From: Gluconobacter cerinus
GTDB lineage: Bacteria; Pseudomonadota; Alphaproteobacteria; Acetobacterales; Acetobacteraceae
Direction of reading: 5' to 3'
NCBI RefSeq assembly: GCF_002723935.1
Contig: NZ_BEWM01000003.1
Coordinates: 434,001 to 498,000, forward strand
Length of the DNA stretch: 64,000 nt
Below are positions 43,322 to 53,559 of the stretch, piece by piece (position 1 is the stretch's first letter; each line of letters begins with the position of its first letter). Below the pieces are notes generated by a model, which was not told the DNA's origin, did no database searches, and saw only the letters and a program-made list of their open reading frames with translations. The translations under genes and the position numbers were made by a program.

Positions 43322-43793
43322 TTTTCGATCACTTTGTGAACAAGTGCTCGCGCATCTGGCGGCAAGAAACCTTCGCCTTGTGACTGTGGAAAGTTGCACG
43401 GGCGGGATGATCTGCGCGGCCCTTACCGATATTGCAGGGTCGTCCAGCGTGATTGAAGGCGGCCTTGTGACCTATTCCAACGCCCTGAAAAGCAGCGCTG
43501 CTGGCGTTTCTGCAGACACTCTTGCTCGATACGGCGCAGTCAGTGAAGAGACGGCACGAGCCATGGCGGAGGGCGCATTGTGGCATGCTGCGGATGCGAC
43601 AGTAGCGGTTTCTGTCACGGGAATAGCTGGACCAGACGGCGGAAGTGCTGAGAAACCTGTGGGAACTGTTTGCTTCGGGCTGGCTGTTTTTCCCGGAAAG
43701 GCAATTTCAGAACGACATTTTTTTTCGGGAGATCGAGCTGCAGTCAGAAATGCTACGGTGAGACATGCTCTTGAAATGATCCTGAGGGCCTGA
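43308..43793 (+). CDS. CinA-type nicotinamide-nucleotide amidohydrolase
   Basis: A 161-residue stand-alone CinA C-terminal domain (PncC type), which deamidates nicotinamide mononucleotide in NAD recycling. LVTVESCTGGMICAALTDIA, GGLVTYSNALK, then SVTGIAGPDGGSAEKPVGTV are the family marks with the conserved Ser/Lys region. The ATG at 43308 overlaps the transglycosylase stop; a nearby TTG at 43299 is less likely. Confidence 0.92.
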   Translation: MSETDFRSLCEQVLAHLAARNLRLVTVESCTGGMICAALTDIAGSSSVIEGGLVTYSNALKSSAAGVSADTLARYGAVSEETARAMAEGALWHAADATVAVSVTGIAGPDGGSAEKPVGTVCFGLAVFPGKAISERHFFSGDRAAVRNATVRHALEMILRA

Positions 43794-43802
43794 ACAAAAA
43801 AA

Positions 43803-43830
43803 GCCCCCACCGATCTGGTGAGGGCCTTTA
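43803..43830. terminator. Terminator after cinA
   Basis: GCCCCCACC (43803-43811) pairs with GGTGAGGGC (43817-43825) with one mismatch around GATCT. An A-run precedes it and CTTTAT follows, so it may act in both directions between cinA and the convergent small gene. Confidence 0.7.
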
Positions 43831-43854
43831 TGGCAAATTGTGCCAACTGACGAT

Positions 43855-44175
43855 TTACTGACCGTCAGTCGGGGCCGTTGCTGGCATTGTTGATGCCGCT
43901 GGCGGTACGGTCGGGACCGGCGCCGTAGGAACAACCGCAGACGTCGGTGCCGTTGCAACCGGAAGTGGAGCCGCTGGAGCCTGTGCCTGAACTGGCGTCT
44001 GAGCCTGCTGGAGAGAGCGGGCGTTCAGAGCATCTGTTGCAGACGCTTCATCAGACTTCTGCATGTGCGAAGCCGATTTTTTGCCATGGTGATGTCCATG
44101 GTGTTCGGCCATAGCCGGGGAAGCAGCAGCAATCAAAGCCGAGAAGGCAAATGCGCCGAAGGTAAATTTCTTCAT
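43855..44175 (-). CDS. Small secreted His- and Pro/Ala/Val-rich protein
   Basis: A 106-residue protein with a signal peptide (FGAFAFSALIAAASPAMA), a His-rich start of the mature protein (HHGHHHGKKS) that could bind metal, and a low-complexity Pro/Ala/Val/Thr C-terminal half (VATAPTSAVVPTAPVPTVPP). No family recognised. It would lie in the periplasm or be released. It stands alone between a terminator and the COQ10-like gene. Confidence 0.65.
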   Translation of the reverse strand: MKKFTFGAFAFSALIAAASPAMAEHHGHHHGKKSASHMQKSDEASATDALNARSLQQAQTPVQAQAPAAPLPVATAPTSAVVPTAPVPTVPPAASTMPATAPTDGQ

Positions 44176-44269
44176 TGCGTAATCCTTTCATGACACCATT
44201 CGGTGCTTGGGGCTCAAAACGCCACATGCGCCAAATGGTTCATGACGTATTACGAATTCTTTCCTGTGC

Positions 44270-44740
44270 TCAGGAAAGTCCCGGCTGCGGAGTACGGGTT
44301 TGTGGCGTCTGTACGCCATAGATATCACGAGCCCGCTTGATGAAGGCTGAGACCATCAGACGAACGCCTTCATTGAACACAACACCCATCGCATTCTGAA
44401 GCAGACGAGACCGGAACTCAAAGTCCACAAAGAAATCCACCAGGCAACCACGAGGGTCAGGTGTGAATGTCCAGACGTTGTTCAGATACCGGAAAGGCCC
44501 TTTCTCATAGCGGACGCGGATACGCGAAGGGCATTCCAAGGTCACACGGCTCGTAAAGGTTTCACGGAACGGACCGAACCCGATTGTCAGGTCAGCTACC
44601 AGTTCATGCTCCGTCTTGGATTTGATAGTCGCTTTGACGCACCATGGCAGAAACTGCGGATATCTTTCCACATCTGCGACCAGATCAAAAAGTTGCTCCG
44701 GCGTGTAGGCAATCAACCGTTGCTCGGCATGTGTCGGCAT
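44270..44740 (-). CDS. COQ10/RatA-like START-domain protein
   Basis: A 156-residue START-fold protein. YTPEQLFDLVADVERYPQFL followed by PWC is the typical start, and later LVADLTIGFGPFRETFTSRV and CLVDFFVDFEFRSRLLQ follow the COQ10 pattern. In Alphaproteobacteria this family binds ubiquinone-like lipids; the RatA toxin name used in Enterobacteria is not supported here. Its start shares a base with the lipA stop, so it is the last gene of the pdh-lipA operon. Confidence 0.88.
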   Translation of the reverse strand: MPTHAEQRLIAYTPEQLFDLVADVERYPQFLPWCVKATIKSKTEHELVADLTIGFGPFRETFTSRVTLECPSRIRVRYEKGPFRYLNNVWTFTPDPRGCLVDFFVDFEFRSRLLQNAMGVVFNEGVRLMVSAFIKRARDIYGVQTPQTRTPQPGLS

Positions 44741-45708
44741 CAGGGACTTTCTTTCAGACGGCTGTTTCGCGCAGCCTGCAGCTTCGCGAAGTCACTGTCC
44801 GCATGATAGGAGGATCGTGTCAGAGGGCTTGCACTGACCTGGAGAAATCCTTTGGAACGGGCAGCCGCAGCATAGCCGTCAAATTCTTCCGGGGTAACAA
44901 ACTTTTCGACCGATGCATGCTTTACGCTCGGCTGAAGGTACTGTCCCAACGTCAGAAAATCGACGTCAGCGACCCTGAAATCATCCATGACCTGCCATAC
45001 TTCCATCTTCTCCTCACCAAGGCCAAGCATCAGGCCGGACTTGGTGAAAATGGATGGATCAAGCCTCTTCACACCGTCCAGCAGACGCAGGGACTGATAG
45101 TATCGCGCACCCGGACGAATAGTGGGATAGAGACGTGGCACAGTCTCGATATTGTGATTGAAAACGTCCGGTCTGGCTTCCACGACAACCTCAAGAGCGC
45201 CTGGCTTCCTCAGGAAGTCAGGAGTCAGGATTTCGATTGTCGTGCTCGCTGAAGCCGTGCGGATGGCTTTGATCACATTGGCAAAATGACGCGCCCCGCC
45301 ATCGGCGAGATCATCACGGTCCACCGATGTAATCACAACGTGCTTGAGGCCGAGCTTTGCTACAGCTTCTGCCACCCTGCGAGGTTCGTCCTCGTCCAAC
45401 GCCTTGGGCAAGCCGGTTGTGACGTTGCAGAACGCGCAGGCGCGCGTGCAGATCTCTCCCATGATCATCATGGTGGCATGACGCTGAGACCAGCACTCCC
45501 CGATATTCGGGCAAGCAGCCTCTTCGCACACCGTAACCAGATTCGCTTCCCGCATCAGAGCTCGCGTCTCGTGATAGACGGGATGATTGGGCGCCTTGAC
45601 CCTGATCCAGGACGGTTTGCGCTGGATCGGGTTATCGGGGCGATGCGCCTTCTCCGGATGACGGGGAGAAGGCGCTGACCGATGATCAATGGTGATGCGC
45701 TGGGACAT
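44740..45708 (-). CDS. lipA: Lipoyl synthase
   Basis: A 322-residue radical-SAM enzyme that inserts two sulfurs into protein-bound octanoate. The auxiliary cluster motif [13 protein letters not shown] and the radical-SAM motif [10 protein letters not shown] are intact, and the C-terminal [14 protein letters not shown] has the conserved RSSYHA. Placement next to the E2 and E1-beta genes, whose lipoyl domains it serves, supports the call. It ends one base into the COQ10-like gene. Confidence 0.97.
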   Translation of the reverse strand: MSQRITIDHRSAPSPRHPEKAHRPDNPIQRKPSWIRVKAPNHPVYHETRALMREANLVTVCEEAACPNIGECWSQRHATMMIMGEICTRACAFCNVTTGLPKALDEDEPRRVAEAVAKLGLKHVVITSVDRDDLADGGARHFANVIKAIRTASASTTIEILTPDFLRKPGALEVVVEARPDVFNHNIETVPRLYPTIRPGARYYQSLRLLDGVKRLDPSIFTKSGLMLGLGEEKMEVWQVMDDFRVADVDFLTLGQYLQPSVKHASVEKFVTPEEFDGYAAAARSKGFLQVSASPLTRSSYHADSDFAKLQAARNSRLKESP

Positions 45709-45713
45709 GATGC

Positions 45714-47120
45714 TCAGATATGGAGCGGGCCATCGAAGGCCGCCAGAGTCGCTTCATGCATCGTCTCGGAGATTGTCGGATGCGGGAAAACCGTCTCGAT
45801 CAGTTCTGCTTCCGTCAGTTCACTGGTCCGGGCGATAACGTAACCCTGGATCATTTCCGTGACTTCGGCACCGATCATGTGAGCACCAAGAAGCTCTCCG
45901 GTGGTCGCATCAAACACGGTTTTAACCATGCCTTCCGTCTCACCCATCGCTACGGCCTTGCCATTCGCCATGAACGGGAAGCGACCGACGCGAACCTTGT
46001 GACCAGAGGCAATAGCCTTCTCTTCGCTCAGACCTACCGAAGCAATCTGGGGACGAGAGTAAGTGCAGCCCGGAATGTTCAACGCATGAAGAGGCTGCGG
46101 CGAACGACCGGCAATCTTCTCGACGCAGAGAATACCTTCATGGCTTGCTTTGTGAGCCAGCCACGGAGCGCCTGCAACGTCACCGATAGCATAAATGCCC
46201 GGCTCTGCCGTGCGGCAGAAGCCGTCCGTGATGATATGAGTGCGATCGACCTGGACTTTGGTGCCTTCCAGTCCAAGATCTTCAACGTTCCCGACAATGC
46301 CGACAGCGCAGATTACACGATCCACCGTCAGATCAATTGTGCCAGACGCACTGTCAATCGTGGTGGAGACTTCGTTTTCGCCCTTCTGCAGCGCTCCAAC
46401 CTTTGCGCCGGTGATGATTTTCATCCCCTGCTTCTCGAAGGCCTTGCGGGCAGCGGCGCTGATTTCCGGATCTTCGGCAATCAGAATGCGATCCGCAACT
46501 TCAGCAATTGTGACTTCGCTACCCATGTTGCGGTAGAAAGACGCAAATTCAATGCCGATAGCTCCAGAGCCAATGACCAGAAGACGCTTTGGAAGCTCTG
46601 CAGGGGTCATGGCTTCACGCGCACCCCAGATCAACTTTCCGTCTGTCTCAAGGCCTGGGAGCTGACGACCGCGCGCGCCCGTTGCCAGGATCACGTTGGG
46701 CGACTTGATGACTGCGACTTCAGCGCCGTCTTTGGTGATGGAAACCTTATGTGCTTCCCCTGCCCGTCCAGCCAGTTTTGCACGACCGTCAAAGGTCGTG
46801 ACCTTGGCCTTCTTCAGCAGGTGAGCAATTCCGCCGCCCATACGGCGTGCAATGCCGCGGGACCGGGCGACAATCTTCGGAAGATCAAAAGAGACATTTT
46901 CGGCGGAGAAGCCGAACGTGTTCAGATCATGCAGAAGATGATGAATTTCCGAGGAGCGCAGGAGCGCCTTGGTGGGAATGCAGCCCCAGTTGAGGCAGAC
47001 ACCACCAAAATGCGTGCTCTCCACGATGGCAACGCTCATGCCGAGCTGACTGGCTCGGAGTGCTGCAACGTAACCGCCAGGACCGCCACCAACAACGATC
47101 AGATCGAAAGTATCGGACAT
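45714..47120 (-). CDS. lpdA: Dihydrolipoyl dehydrogenase (E3)
   Basis: A 468-residue FAD enzyme that reoxidises the lipoyl arm. It has [17 protein letters not shown], the redox disulfide [16 protein letters not shown], the NAD-binding [15 protein letters not shown] and the C-terminal [11 protein letters not shown] with the catalytic His-Glu. It follows E2 by three bases in the pdh operon. Confidence 0.97.
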   Translation of the reverse strand: MSDTFDLIVVGGGPGGYVAALRASQLGMSVAIVESTHFGGVCLNWGCIPTKALLRSSEIHHLLHDLNTFGFSAENVSFDLPKIVARSRGIARRMGGGIAHLLKKAKVTTFDGRAKLAGRAGEAHKVSITKDGAEVAVIKSPNVILATGARGRQLPGLETDGKLIWGAREAMTPAELPKRLLVIGSGAIGIEFASFYRNMGSEVTIAEVADRILIAEDPEISAAARKAFEKQGMKIITGAKVGALQKGENEVSTTIDSASGTIDLTVDRVICAVGIVGNVEDLGLEGTKVQVDRTHIITDGFCRTAEPGIYAIGDVAGAPWLAHKASHEGILCVEKIAGRSPQPLHALNIPGCTYSRPQIASVGLSEEKAIASGHKVRVGRFPFMANGKAVAMGETEGMVKTVFDATTGELLGAHMIGAEVTEMIQGYVIARTSELTEAELIETVFPHPTISETMHEATLAAFDGPLHI

Positions 47121-47123
47121 GGA

Positions 47124-48356
47124 TCAGACCACCAGAGTGTAAGGGTTCTGTATGATGTCGCGCAGGGCGTTCAGCCACTGTGCGCCAAGCGCGCCATCAA
47201 CGGCACGATGATCAACAGAAAGTGTCGCCGTCATGACGGTTGCAATTGCAAGCTGGTCTCCACGAACCACGGCACGTTTCTCGCCCGACGCAATAGCCAG
47301 GATACCAGCCTGCGGCGGATTGATGATCGCGGCGAAATCGCGGACGCCGAACATCCCCATGTTGGAGATCGAGAACGTCCCACCTTGGAATTCTTCCGGC
47401 TTCAGCTTTCCTGCGCGGGCACGCTTGGCCAGATCTTTGGCTTCGCGACTGATTTCGCGCAGGGACTTCTGGTCCGCATTCCGAATAATTGGCGTGATAA
47501 GGCCATCTGGAATGGATACAGCCATCGAGATGTCCACATTATCGAAATGCAGCGTCTCTGAGTCTGTAAACTGGACGTTCAGACCCTGCACCTTCTTGAG
47601 TGCCAGCCCTACGGCCTTGATCATCATGTCGTTTACAGAGAGCTTGAAGCTATTGTCTTCAGCCGTCGCGTTCAGTTTGGAACGAAGCGCAAGCAGAGCA
47701 TCAAGTTCGATGTCCACAGATACATAAAAATGCGGCACCTGCGTTTTTGATTCCGTCAGGCGTCGCGCGATGACTTTACGCATCGTGGAATTCGGAACGC
47801 GCGTTACGGAACCCTCACTAGCAACAGGTGCTGCGGGCGTAGCTTTCGGTGCGGTTGTAGTCGGTTGGCCGCCCTTTTCCACATCGCGCTTTAGAATACG
47901 ACCGTTTGGTCCCGTTCCGTTGAGCGACGTTAGAGCAATTCCACGCTCTTTCGCCATACGCTTTGCAAGCGGAGAAACAAAAATACGCTCAGAACTCTCT
48001 GCCGTAACTGCTGCCTTGGTGACTGGCGTAGGTACATTTACGGGAGCAGCAGGCGCATCAGCGGCAGCTACTGAAGCCGGTGCCTGTGCTGAAGAGGCGG
48101 CTGGAACATCTTCGCCTTCTTCGACAAGAATGGCGATAGGTGTGTTAACAGCGACACCTTCCGCGCCTTCCTGAACGAGGATACGGCCGAGAATTCCTTC
48201 ATCTACCGCTTCGACTTCCATCGTGGCCTTGTCGGTCTCGATTTCAGCGATCACGTCTCCGGCAGAGACCGTGTCTCCTTCGTTTTTAAGCCAGCGGGCC
48301 AGCTTGCCCTCAGTCATTGTCGGCGACAGGGCCGGCATCAGAATATCGATTGCCAT
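47124..48356 (-). CDS. pdhC: Pyruvate dehydrogenase E2, dihydrolipoamide acetyltransferase
   Basis: A 410-residue protein with one N-terminal lipoyl domain ([18 protein letters not shown]; the lipoylated Lys is at about residue 44), an Ala/Pro-rich linker, a peripheral-subunit-binding domain ([20 protein letters not shown]) and a catalytic domain ending with [14 protein letters not shown], which has the HxxxD active site. It forms the core of the complex. Six bases separate it from pdhB. Confidence 0.95.
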   Translation of the reverse strand: MAIDILMPALSPTMTEGKLARWLKNEGDTVSAGDVIAEIETDKATMEVEAVDEGILGRILVQEGAEGVAVNTPIAILVEEGEDVPAASSAQAPASVAAADAPAAPVNVPTPVTKAAVTAESSERIFVSPLAKRMAKERGIALTSLNGTGPNGRILKRDVEKGGQPTTTAPKATPAAPVASEGSVTRVPNSTMRKVIARRLTESKTQVPHFYVSVDIELDALLALRSKLNATAEDNSFKLSVNDMMIKAVGLALKKVQGLNVQFTDSETLHFDNVDISMAVSIPDGLITPIIRNADQKSLREISREAKDLAKRARAGKLKPEEFQGGTFSISNMGMFGVRDFAAIINPPQAGILAIASGEKRAVVRGDQLAIATVMTATLSVDHRAVDGALGAQWLNALRDIIQNPYTLVV

Positions 48357-48362
48357 TGTCGG

Positions 48363-49730
48363 TCAGTCCCCGAACTGCTTGCGGACCGCTTCCACAACCC
48401 AATCGGGTTTCGGAAGTGCCAGTTTTTCAAGATTGGACGCGTAGGGCAGCGGCAGGTCAAGCCCGCAGACGCGCGCCGGAGGCGCATCAAGCCAGTCAAA
48501 AGCCTGCTCAACGGCGACCGTGCAGATTTCTGCGCCGATACCCGCAACCGGCCAGCCTTCTTCAACGGAAACAATCCGGCTCGTCTTCTTGACGCTCTTG
48601 ATGATCGTTTCAGTATCAAGAGGCCGCAGCGTACGAAGGTTGATGACTTCGGCTTCAATGCCATCTTCTGCCAGCTTGGCAGCGGCATCGAGCGCAACGC
48701 CGACCATGATGGAGAACGCAACCAGGGTCACGTCTTTACCTTCACGCTCGATCTTGGCTTTCCCGATCGGCAGGATGAAGTCTTCATCGGTAGGGCATGG
48801 GAATTTCTGGCCGTACAGAATCTCGTTTTCCAGCACGACGACCGGGTTCGGATCCCGAATAGCCGCGCGCAGAAGACCCTTCGCATCGGCGGCAGACCAC
48901 GGAGCAACGACCTTTAGGCCAGGAATATGAGCATACCAGCTTGCAAAGCACTGGGAGTGCTGAGCGCCGACGCGTGCCGCGGCACCATTCGGGCCACGGA
49001 AGACAATCGGGCAGCCCATCTGTCCGCCGGACATGTAAAGCGTCTTGGCGGCAGAATTAATAATATGATCAATGGCTTGCAGCGAAAAATTCATTGTCAT
49101 GAACTCAACGATAGGCTTCAGGCCCGTCAGAGCCGCACCCACGGCCATACCAGTGAAGCCGTGCTCGGTGATTGGCATGTCGATCACACGCTTTTCACCA
49201 AACTCGTCCAGCAGACCCTGGCTGATCTTGTAAGCGCCCTGATACTGGGCAACTTCCTCGCCCATCAGGAAGACGTCTTCATCACGGCGCAACTCTGCAG
49301 CCATCGCGTCCCGAAGAGCCTCACGAACCGTAATGTTTTTCGTTTCGCCCCAGTCTTTCTCGTCGTCGGCCTGCTTGATAGCAGGAGCTTCGACAATGGC
49401 AGGTGCAGACGGAGTTTCGACAGCAACTGATGCGCCAACAGCTGGATCGGCTGAACGCGTCACGTTTTCGGCGGCGGCTACGTCTTCGCCATCTTCAAGA
49501 AGGACAGCAATAGGCGTGTTGACAGCTACGCTCTCGCTGCCCTCGGGCACGAGAACCTTCCCGAATACACCGTCATCAACGGCTTCGACTTCCATCGTGG
49601 CCTTGTCGGTTTCAATCTCGGCGATCACATCGCCAGACTTCACTACATCGCCAGGCTGACGAAGCCAGCGTGCAATTGTACCTTCGGTCATGGTCGGCGA
49701 CAGGGCCGGCATCAGAATCAGAGATGCCAT
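48363..49730 (-). CDS. pdhB: Pyruvate dehydrogenase E1 beta with N-terminal lipoyl domain
   Basis: A 455-residue protein. The first 80 residues form a lipoyl domain ([38 protein letters not shown] with the Lys), then an Ala/Pro linker and the E1-beta transketolase domain ([36 protein letters not shown]). The fused lipoyl domain occurs in a subset of Alphaproteobacteria. It is near-identical at its start to the E2 lipoyl domain, which points to duplication. Confidence 0.95.
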   Translation of the reverse strand: MASLILMPALSPTMTEGTIARWLRQPGDVVKSGDVIAEIETDKATMEVEAVDDGVFGKVLVPEGSESVAVNTPIAVLLEDGEDVAAAENVTRSADPAVGASVAVETPSAPAIVEAPAIKQADDEKDWGETKNITVREALRDAMAAELRRDEDVFLMGEEVAQYQGAYKISQGLLDEFGEKRVIDMPITEHGFTGMAVGAALTGLKPIVEFMTMNFSLQAIDHIINSAAKTLYMSGGQMGCPIVFRGPNGAAARVGAQHSQCFASWYAHIPGLKVVAPWSAADAKGLLRAAIRDPNPVVVLENEILYGQKFPCPTDEDFILPIGKAKIEREGKDVTLVAFSIMVGVALDAAAKLAEDGIEAEVINLRTLRPLDTETIIKSVKKTSRIVSVEEGWPVAGIGAEICTVAVEQAFDWLDAPPARVCGLDLPLPYASNLEKLALPKPDWVVEAVRKQFGD

Positions 49731-49735
49731 GGAAA

Positions 49736-50740
49736 TCAGGCCTCCACCAAAATGTCAGTCCAGAGTTCGGATGGATCCGGCTCGGGACAGGTCTGTGCAA
49801 ATTCAACAGCGTCCGCCACGACGGCTTTCACTTCGGTTTCAATGTCCTTGAAGATGCTTTCTTCTATGCCGTTGCGCAGCATTTCAGCCTTCAGGGTTTC
49901 AATCGGATCACGTGTCCGGCGCATTTCTTCAACTTCAGCACGGTCACGGTATTTGGCCGGATCAGACATGGAGTGCCCGCGATAACGGTAGGTTTCCATT
50001 TCTAGCAGGAAAGGTCCCTTCCCGGAGCGGCAGTGTTCCATGGCTTCCTGCGCAGCCTGGTGGACGGCAAAAATGTCCATACCGTCGACCTTGCGGCTCG
50101 CGATGCCCCAAGGCTCAGCATTGCGAGAAAGGTCTTTGGAGGCAGAGGCACGCTCAATGGACGTGCCCATGCCGTACCTATTGTTCTCGATGACGTAGAT
50201 GCAGGGAAGTTTGTGCAACGCTGCGAGATTGAAGCTCTCGTAGACCTGTCCCTGAGCTGATGCGCCTTCGCCAAAATAGACGATGGAGACTTCGTCCGTG
50301 CCCCGATACATGTTGGCAAAGGCCAAGCCCGTGCCTAGAGCCACCTGCGCACCGACGATGCCATGGCCGCCGTAGAATTCTTTTTCGCGGGAGAACATGT
50401 GCATGGAGCCACCCTTGCCGCGTGAATAGCCGCCTGCACGTCCGGTGAGCTCTGCCATCACGCCGCGGGGTGTCATGCCTGCCACGAGCATCTGGCCATG
50501 GTCACGGTATGAGGTGATGGATTTATCACCCTGCTTCATATTCAGACCGATGCCGGCCACAACCGCTTCCTGCCCGATGTAAAGATGGCAGAAGCCGCCA
50601 ATCAGGCCCATTCCGTAAAGCTGGCCAGCTTTTTCCTCAAAACGTCGGATAAGAAGCATGTCCTTGTAGGCTTGCTTCATTGTTTCCGGCGAAAGGGCCG
50701 GACCATTGCTCCGGTAGGAAGCGGACGTTGTCTCGCCCAT
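49736..50740 (-). CDS. pdhA: Pyruvate dehydrogenase E1 alpha
   Basis: A 334-residue thiamine diphosphate enzyme. [44 protein letters not shown], then the TPP motif [19 protein letters not shown], and [17 protein letters not shown] for the phosphorylation-loop region. The ATG at 50740 has GGAG seven bases upstream. First gene of the pdhA-pdhB-pdhC-lpdA-lipA-COQ10-like operon. Confidence 0.96.
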   Translation of the reverse strand: MGETTSASYRSNGPALSPETMKQAYKDMLLIRRFEEKAGQLYGMGLIGGFCHLYIGQEAVVAGIGLNMKQGDKSITSYRDHGQMLVAGMTPRGVMAELTGRAGGYSRGKGGSMHMFSREKEFYGGHGIVGAQVALGTGLAFANMYRGTDEVSIVYFGEGASAQGQVYESFNLAALHKLPCIYVIENNRYGMGTSIERASASKDLSRNAEPWGIASRKVDGMDIFAVHQAAQEAMEHCRSGKGPFLLEMETYRYRGHSMSDPAKYRDRAEVEEMRRTRDPIETLKAEMLRNGIEESIFKDIETEVKAVVADAVEFAQTCPEPDPSELWTDILVEA

Positions 50741-50870
50741 GGCAGGTCTCCTGCAAATGCACAAATCTGGGGAAGCTCTTACCGTCACTCGACCCGGAAG
50801 GCCAGAGTGGCCCCAGTTACATCTCCGAAAGGAAAAGCAGGAGGGCGTGAGCTCAATGCGGAATGACAAG

Positions 50871-50898
50871 GCTGAGAGGGGAAGATCGCCCTCTCAGC
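50871..50898. terminator. Perfect 10-bp hairpin after trpC
   Basis: GCTGAGAGGG (50871-50880) and CCCTCTCAGC (50889-50898) make a perfect stem nine bases beyond the trpC stop. On the minus strand the following bases are CTTGTCATT, only weakly U-rich, so it could be an intrinsic terminator or an RNA-stabilising end. Confidence 0.5.
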
Positions 50899-50906
50899 AA
50901 GAAAAA

Positions 50907-51830
50907 TTAGACGAAACCTAAAAGACGGCGCGCAGCCTGGCCTGGATCTTCTTCACGAAGGAGGCTTTCTCCGACAAGCACGGCACTCGCGCCGACTTCT
51001 CCGACTTTCAATAGATCATCCTGGGTTTTAATGCCGCTCTCGGACACAACCAGACGATCAGGTGGAACCATAGGGGCCAAATCAAGCGTTGTCTGAATGT
51101 CTGTCTTCAGGGTGCGGAGGTTTCGGTTGTTGATGCCGATCAAAGACGTGTCGAGCGCCAGAGCCCGGTTCAGTTCGTCAGCATCATGCACTTCAACCAG
51201 CACATCCATGTCCAGGCCACGCGCAATCCCGATAAGTTCCGATGCCTGAGTTTCTGTCAGGGCGGCCATAATCAGAAGGATACAATCCGCTCCAATCAGA
51301 CGACTTTCGTGGACCTGCCAGGGATCAAGAATGAAGTCCTTGCGCAGGATTGGAAGGCTGCAGGCCTCGCGAACGGCACGGATATCATCTGTGCTGCCGT
51401 GGAAGCATGATCCTTCCGTCAGAACGGACAGGCACGTTGCACCAGCAGCCTGATAAGACAGTGCGATTTCAACAGGATTGAAATTCGGGCGGAGCACGCC
51501 AGCGGATGGAGACGCCTTCTTGATTTCCGCGATCAGTCCAACCTGTCGGTCTGCTGTCAGATGCTGGAGGGCTTGACCGAAGCCTCGTGTCGGCGCCGTG
51601 ACTTCACGCGCGCGCAGCGTGATCTCCTTAAGAGACATGATCTGTGAACGCTGTTCTACATCCACCCGTGTGCGGGCACAGATGCGAGCAAGAACGTCGC
51701 TGCGATCGGTTGTCTCGACGGCGGGATCCTTGATGGGCGGCGTGGTCGTCTCCGGAACTTCCGGGTCAGGAAACTGCTCTACCCCTTCAGGTGCATAGGT
51801 CATCGCGGGTCGCTGATGCATGAAGGTCAT
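50907..51830 (-). CDS. trpC: Indole-3-glycerol-phosphate synthase with N-terminal extension
   Basis: A 307-residue TIM-barrel enzyme of tryptophan synthesis. The usual start DVLARICARTRVDVEQRSQI appears only at about residue 44; the first 43 residues are a Pro/Thr-rich extension (QFPDPEVPETTTPPIKDP). VGLIAEIKKASPSAGVLRPN, then PILRKDFILDPWQV and IGINNRNLRTLK are the core motifs. The ATG at 51830 overlaps the trpD stop by four bases, which supports the long form; it begins [10 protein letters not shown]. Confidence 0.93.
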   Translation of the reverse strand: MTFMHQRPAMTYAPEGVEQFPDPEVPETTTPPIKDPAVETTDRSDVLARICARTRVDVEQRSQIMSLKEITLRAREVTAPTRGFGQALQHLTADRQVGLIAEIKKASPSAGVLRPNFNPVEIALSYQAAGATCLSVLTEGSCFHGSTDDIRAVREACSLPILRKDFILDPWQVHESRLIGADCILLIMAALTETQASELIGIARGLDMDVLVEVHDADELNRALALDTSLIGINNRNLRTLKTDIQTTLDLAPMVPPDRLVVSESGIKTQDDLLKVGEVGASAVLVGESLLREEDPGQAARRLLGFV

Positions 51831-52918
51831 GATAGTCCTGCGTTTGTTTTTATAAGGGTGGAATTTGTCATGGCCGCTCTGTCCAGAGCTGCGCGCGCGG
51901 AGCCATCGTCGATGGCACTCGCTGCCAGAACTACATTGTTACGAAAAGCCTGTGCGTTAATTGTGCCGTTCTGCACGACGCTACCTCGGCCTGCCACATG
52001 CAAGGCAGCTGCAGCATTCAGAAGTACAGTATCACGATACGGGCCGGGAGCGCCATTGAGGAGTGCGCGCAGGGCGACGGCGTTCTCTTCAGCGTTTCCG
52101 CCGCGAACGGCAGAGATTGGCGTTCTAACCATTCCCGCCATCTCGGGCTCGAATGAAAGGGAGAGAACTTTCGCATCTTCAAGGCAGACAATCTGAGCTG
52201 GGCCTGCCAGCGTCAGTTCATCGCTGCCGCCCTCATCTGTGGTTCCGTGAAGAGCCCAGACATGCGTGCTGCCAAGATTAGCCAAAGTCCGAACGACAGG
52301 TTCGCACCAGCGGGCATCAAAAACACCGATAAGCTGGCGATGAACCTGCGCAGGATTGCACAGGGGGCCAAGTAGATTGAAGAGAGTTCTGAAGCCAAGA
52401 GCTTTCCGGATCGGGGCGGCATGACGCATCGCGGGGTGATGAAAAGGTGCCGCCAGAAAAGCCAAATTGTTTTCACGTAGCCGCTCGGACAGAAGCGTCA
52501 GGTCATCGGTCGGGGGAATACCCAGAACTTCCAGTACATCCGTGGCGCCGGAGCGGGATGAAAGTGCCCGGTTGCCATGTTTGGCCACAGGAACGCCGAG
52601 GCCTGCCAGAACGAATGCAACCGCAGTGGAGACATTGAGCGTCCCTAGCCCATCTCCGCCCGTTCCGCAGACATCCAGGGTGTTATCAGGCACATCAGGC
52701 AAGGTCGTCATATATCGTCGGACGGCCTGAACTGCGCCTGTCAGCTCCGCTTCTGTTTCACCGCGAACTTTGAGAGCTGTCAGAAATGCGGCAAGTAAAG
52801 GAGCGTCTACGGAGCCAGCCATAATGGCGGAAAATGCGGCATCAGCTTCGTGCGATGCCAGAGATTTGCCATCAGCAACCTTGCGAAGCACGGCTGCAAA
52901 ATCTGTCTTTCCTGTCAT
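51827..52918 (-). CDS. trpD: Anthranilate phosphoribosyltransferase
   Basis: A 363-residue enzyme. [20 protein letters not shown] opens it; [20 protein letters not shown] is the PRPP-binding loop and [20 protein letters not shown] the second substrate site. [20 protein letters not shown] is a further family mark. Overlaps trpG and trpC by four bases each, so translation is coupled. Confidence 0.95.
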   Translation of the reverse strand: MTGKTDFAAVLRKVADGKSLASHEADAAFSAIMAGSVDAPLLAAFLTALKVRGETEAELTGAVQAVRRYMTTLPDVPDNTLDVCGTGGDGLGTLNVSTAVAFVLAGLGVPVAKHGNRALSSRSGATDVLEVLGIPPTDDLTLLSERLRENNLAFLAAPFHHPAMRHAAPIRKALGFRTLFNLLGPLCNPAQVHRQLIGVFDARWCEPVVRTLANLGSTHVWALHGTTDEGGSDELTLAGPAQIVCLEDAKVLSLSFEPEMAGMVRTPISAVRGGNAEENAVALRALLNGAPGPYRDTVLLNAAAALHVAGRGSVVQNGTINAQAFRNNVVLAASAIDDGSARAALDRAAMTNSTLIKTNAGLS

Positions 52919-53511
52919 GCCGCTTTAGTAGCTTTGTGCTGAATACCGGCAATGGTCAGAAAATTAGAAAGAAGTTCACGGCCTGCAACCGATGCGATGC
53001 TTTCAGGGTGAAACTGTACACCGTGAATGTCATAGTCCCGGTGGCGAATGCCCATAATCACGCCATCTTCCGTAGAAGCGTTGACGATCAGTTCGGGAGG
53101 AATGGTCGCGGGATCGAGCGTCAGGCTATGATAGCGCACGACGTGTACGGGGTTCGGTAAGCCTGCAAAAACGCCCGTCCCGTCATGATTTACAGGGCTG
53201 ATCTTTCCGTGCATCGGCACGGGCGCACGAACGACAGTAGCGCCAAAAACCTGACCGATGGCCTGATGTCCAAGGCATACGCCAAACACGGGAAACTTTC
53301 CGGCTGCTGCCCGGATCAGTTCACAGCAGATCCCCGCACCGTCTGGTGCACAAGGACCTGGCGAAATCACAATGGCAGACGGGTTGAGCGCAAGTGCTTC
53401 GTCCACGCTCAGCGCGTCATTTCGTCTCACATCACATTCAACACCCAGTGCGCCCAGATGGTGGACGATGTTGAATGTGAAGCTGTCGTAGTTGTCGATG
53501 AGCAGGATCAT
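52915..53511 (-). CDS. trpG: Anthranilate synthase component II (glutamine amidotransferase)
   Basis: A 198-residue class I amidotransferase. [32 protein letters not shown], the nucleophile in [16 protein letters not shown], and the closing [11 protein letters not shown] give the catalytic triad. It supplies ammonia to TrpE, encoded 48 bases upstream. It may also serve folate synthesis, as the same protein often pairs with PabB; this is an inference. Confidence 0.94.
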   Translation of the reverse strand: MILLIDNYDSFTFNIVHHLGALGVECDVRRNDALSVDEALALNPSAIVISPGPCAPDGAGICCELIRAAAGKFPVFGVCLGHQAIGQVFGATVVRAPVPMHGKISPVNHDGTGVFAGLPNPVHVVRYHSLTLDPATIPPELIVNASTEDGVIMGIRHRDYDIHGVQFHPESIASVAGRELLSNFLTIAGIQHKATKAA

Positions 53512-53559
53512 GGCAACAGGATGGCCTTCACGTTTCGTTACGTCAAATGCAACATTGTT

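Noticed and set aside
45720-47561. 613-residue open frame on the plus strand opposite lpdA and pdhC
   Set aside because: It is a long antisense shadow of two well-identified genes in high-GC DNA, with no recognisable domain.
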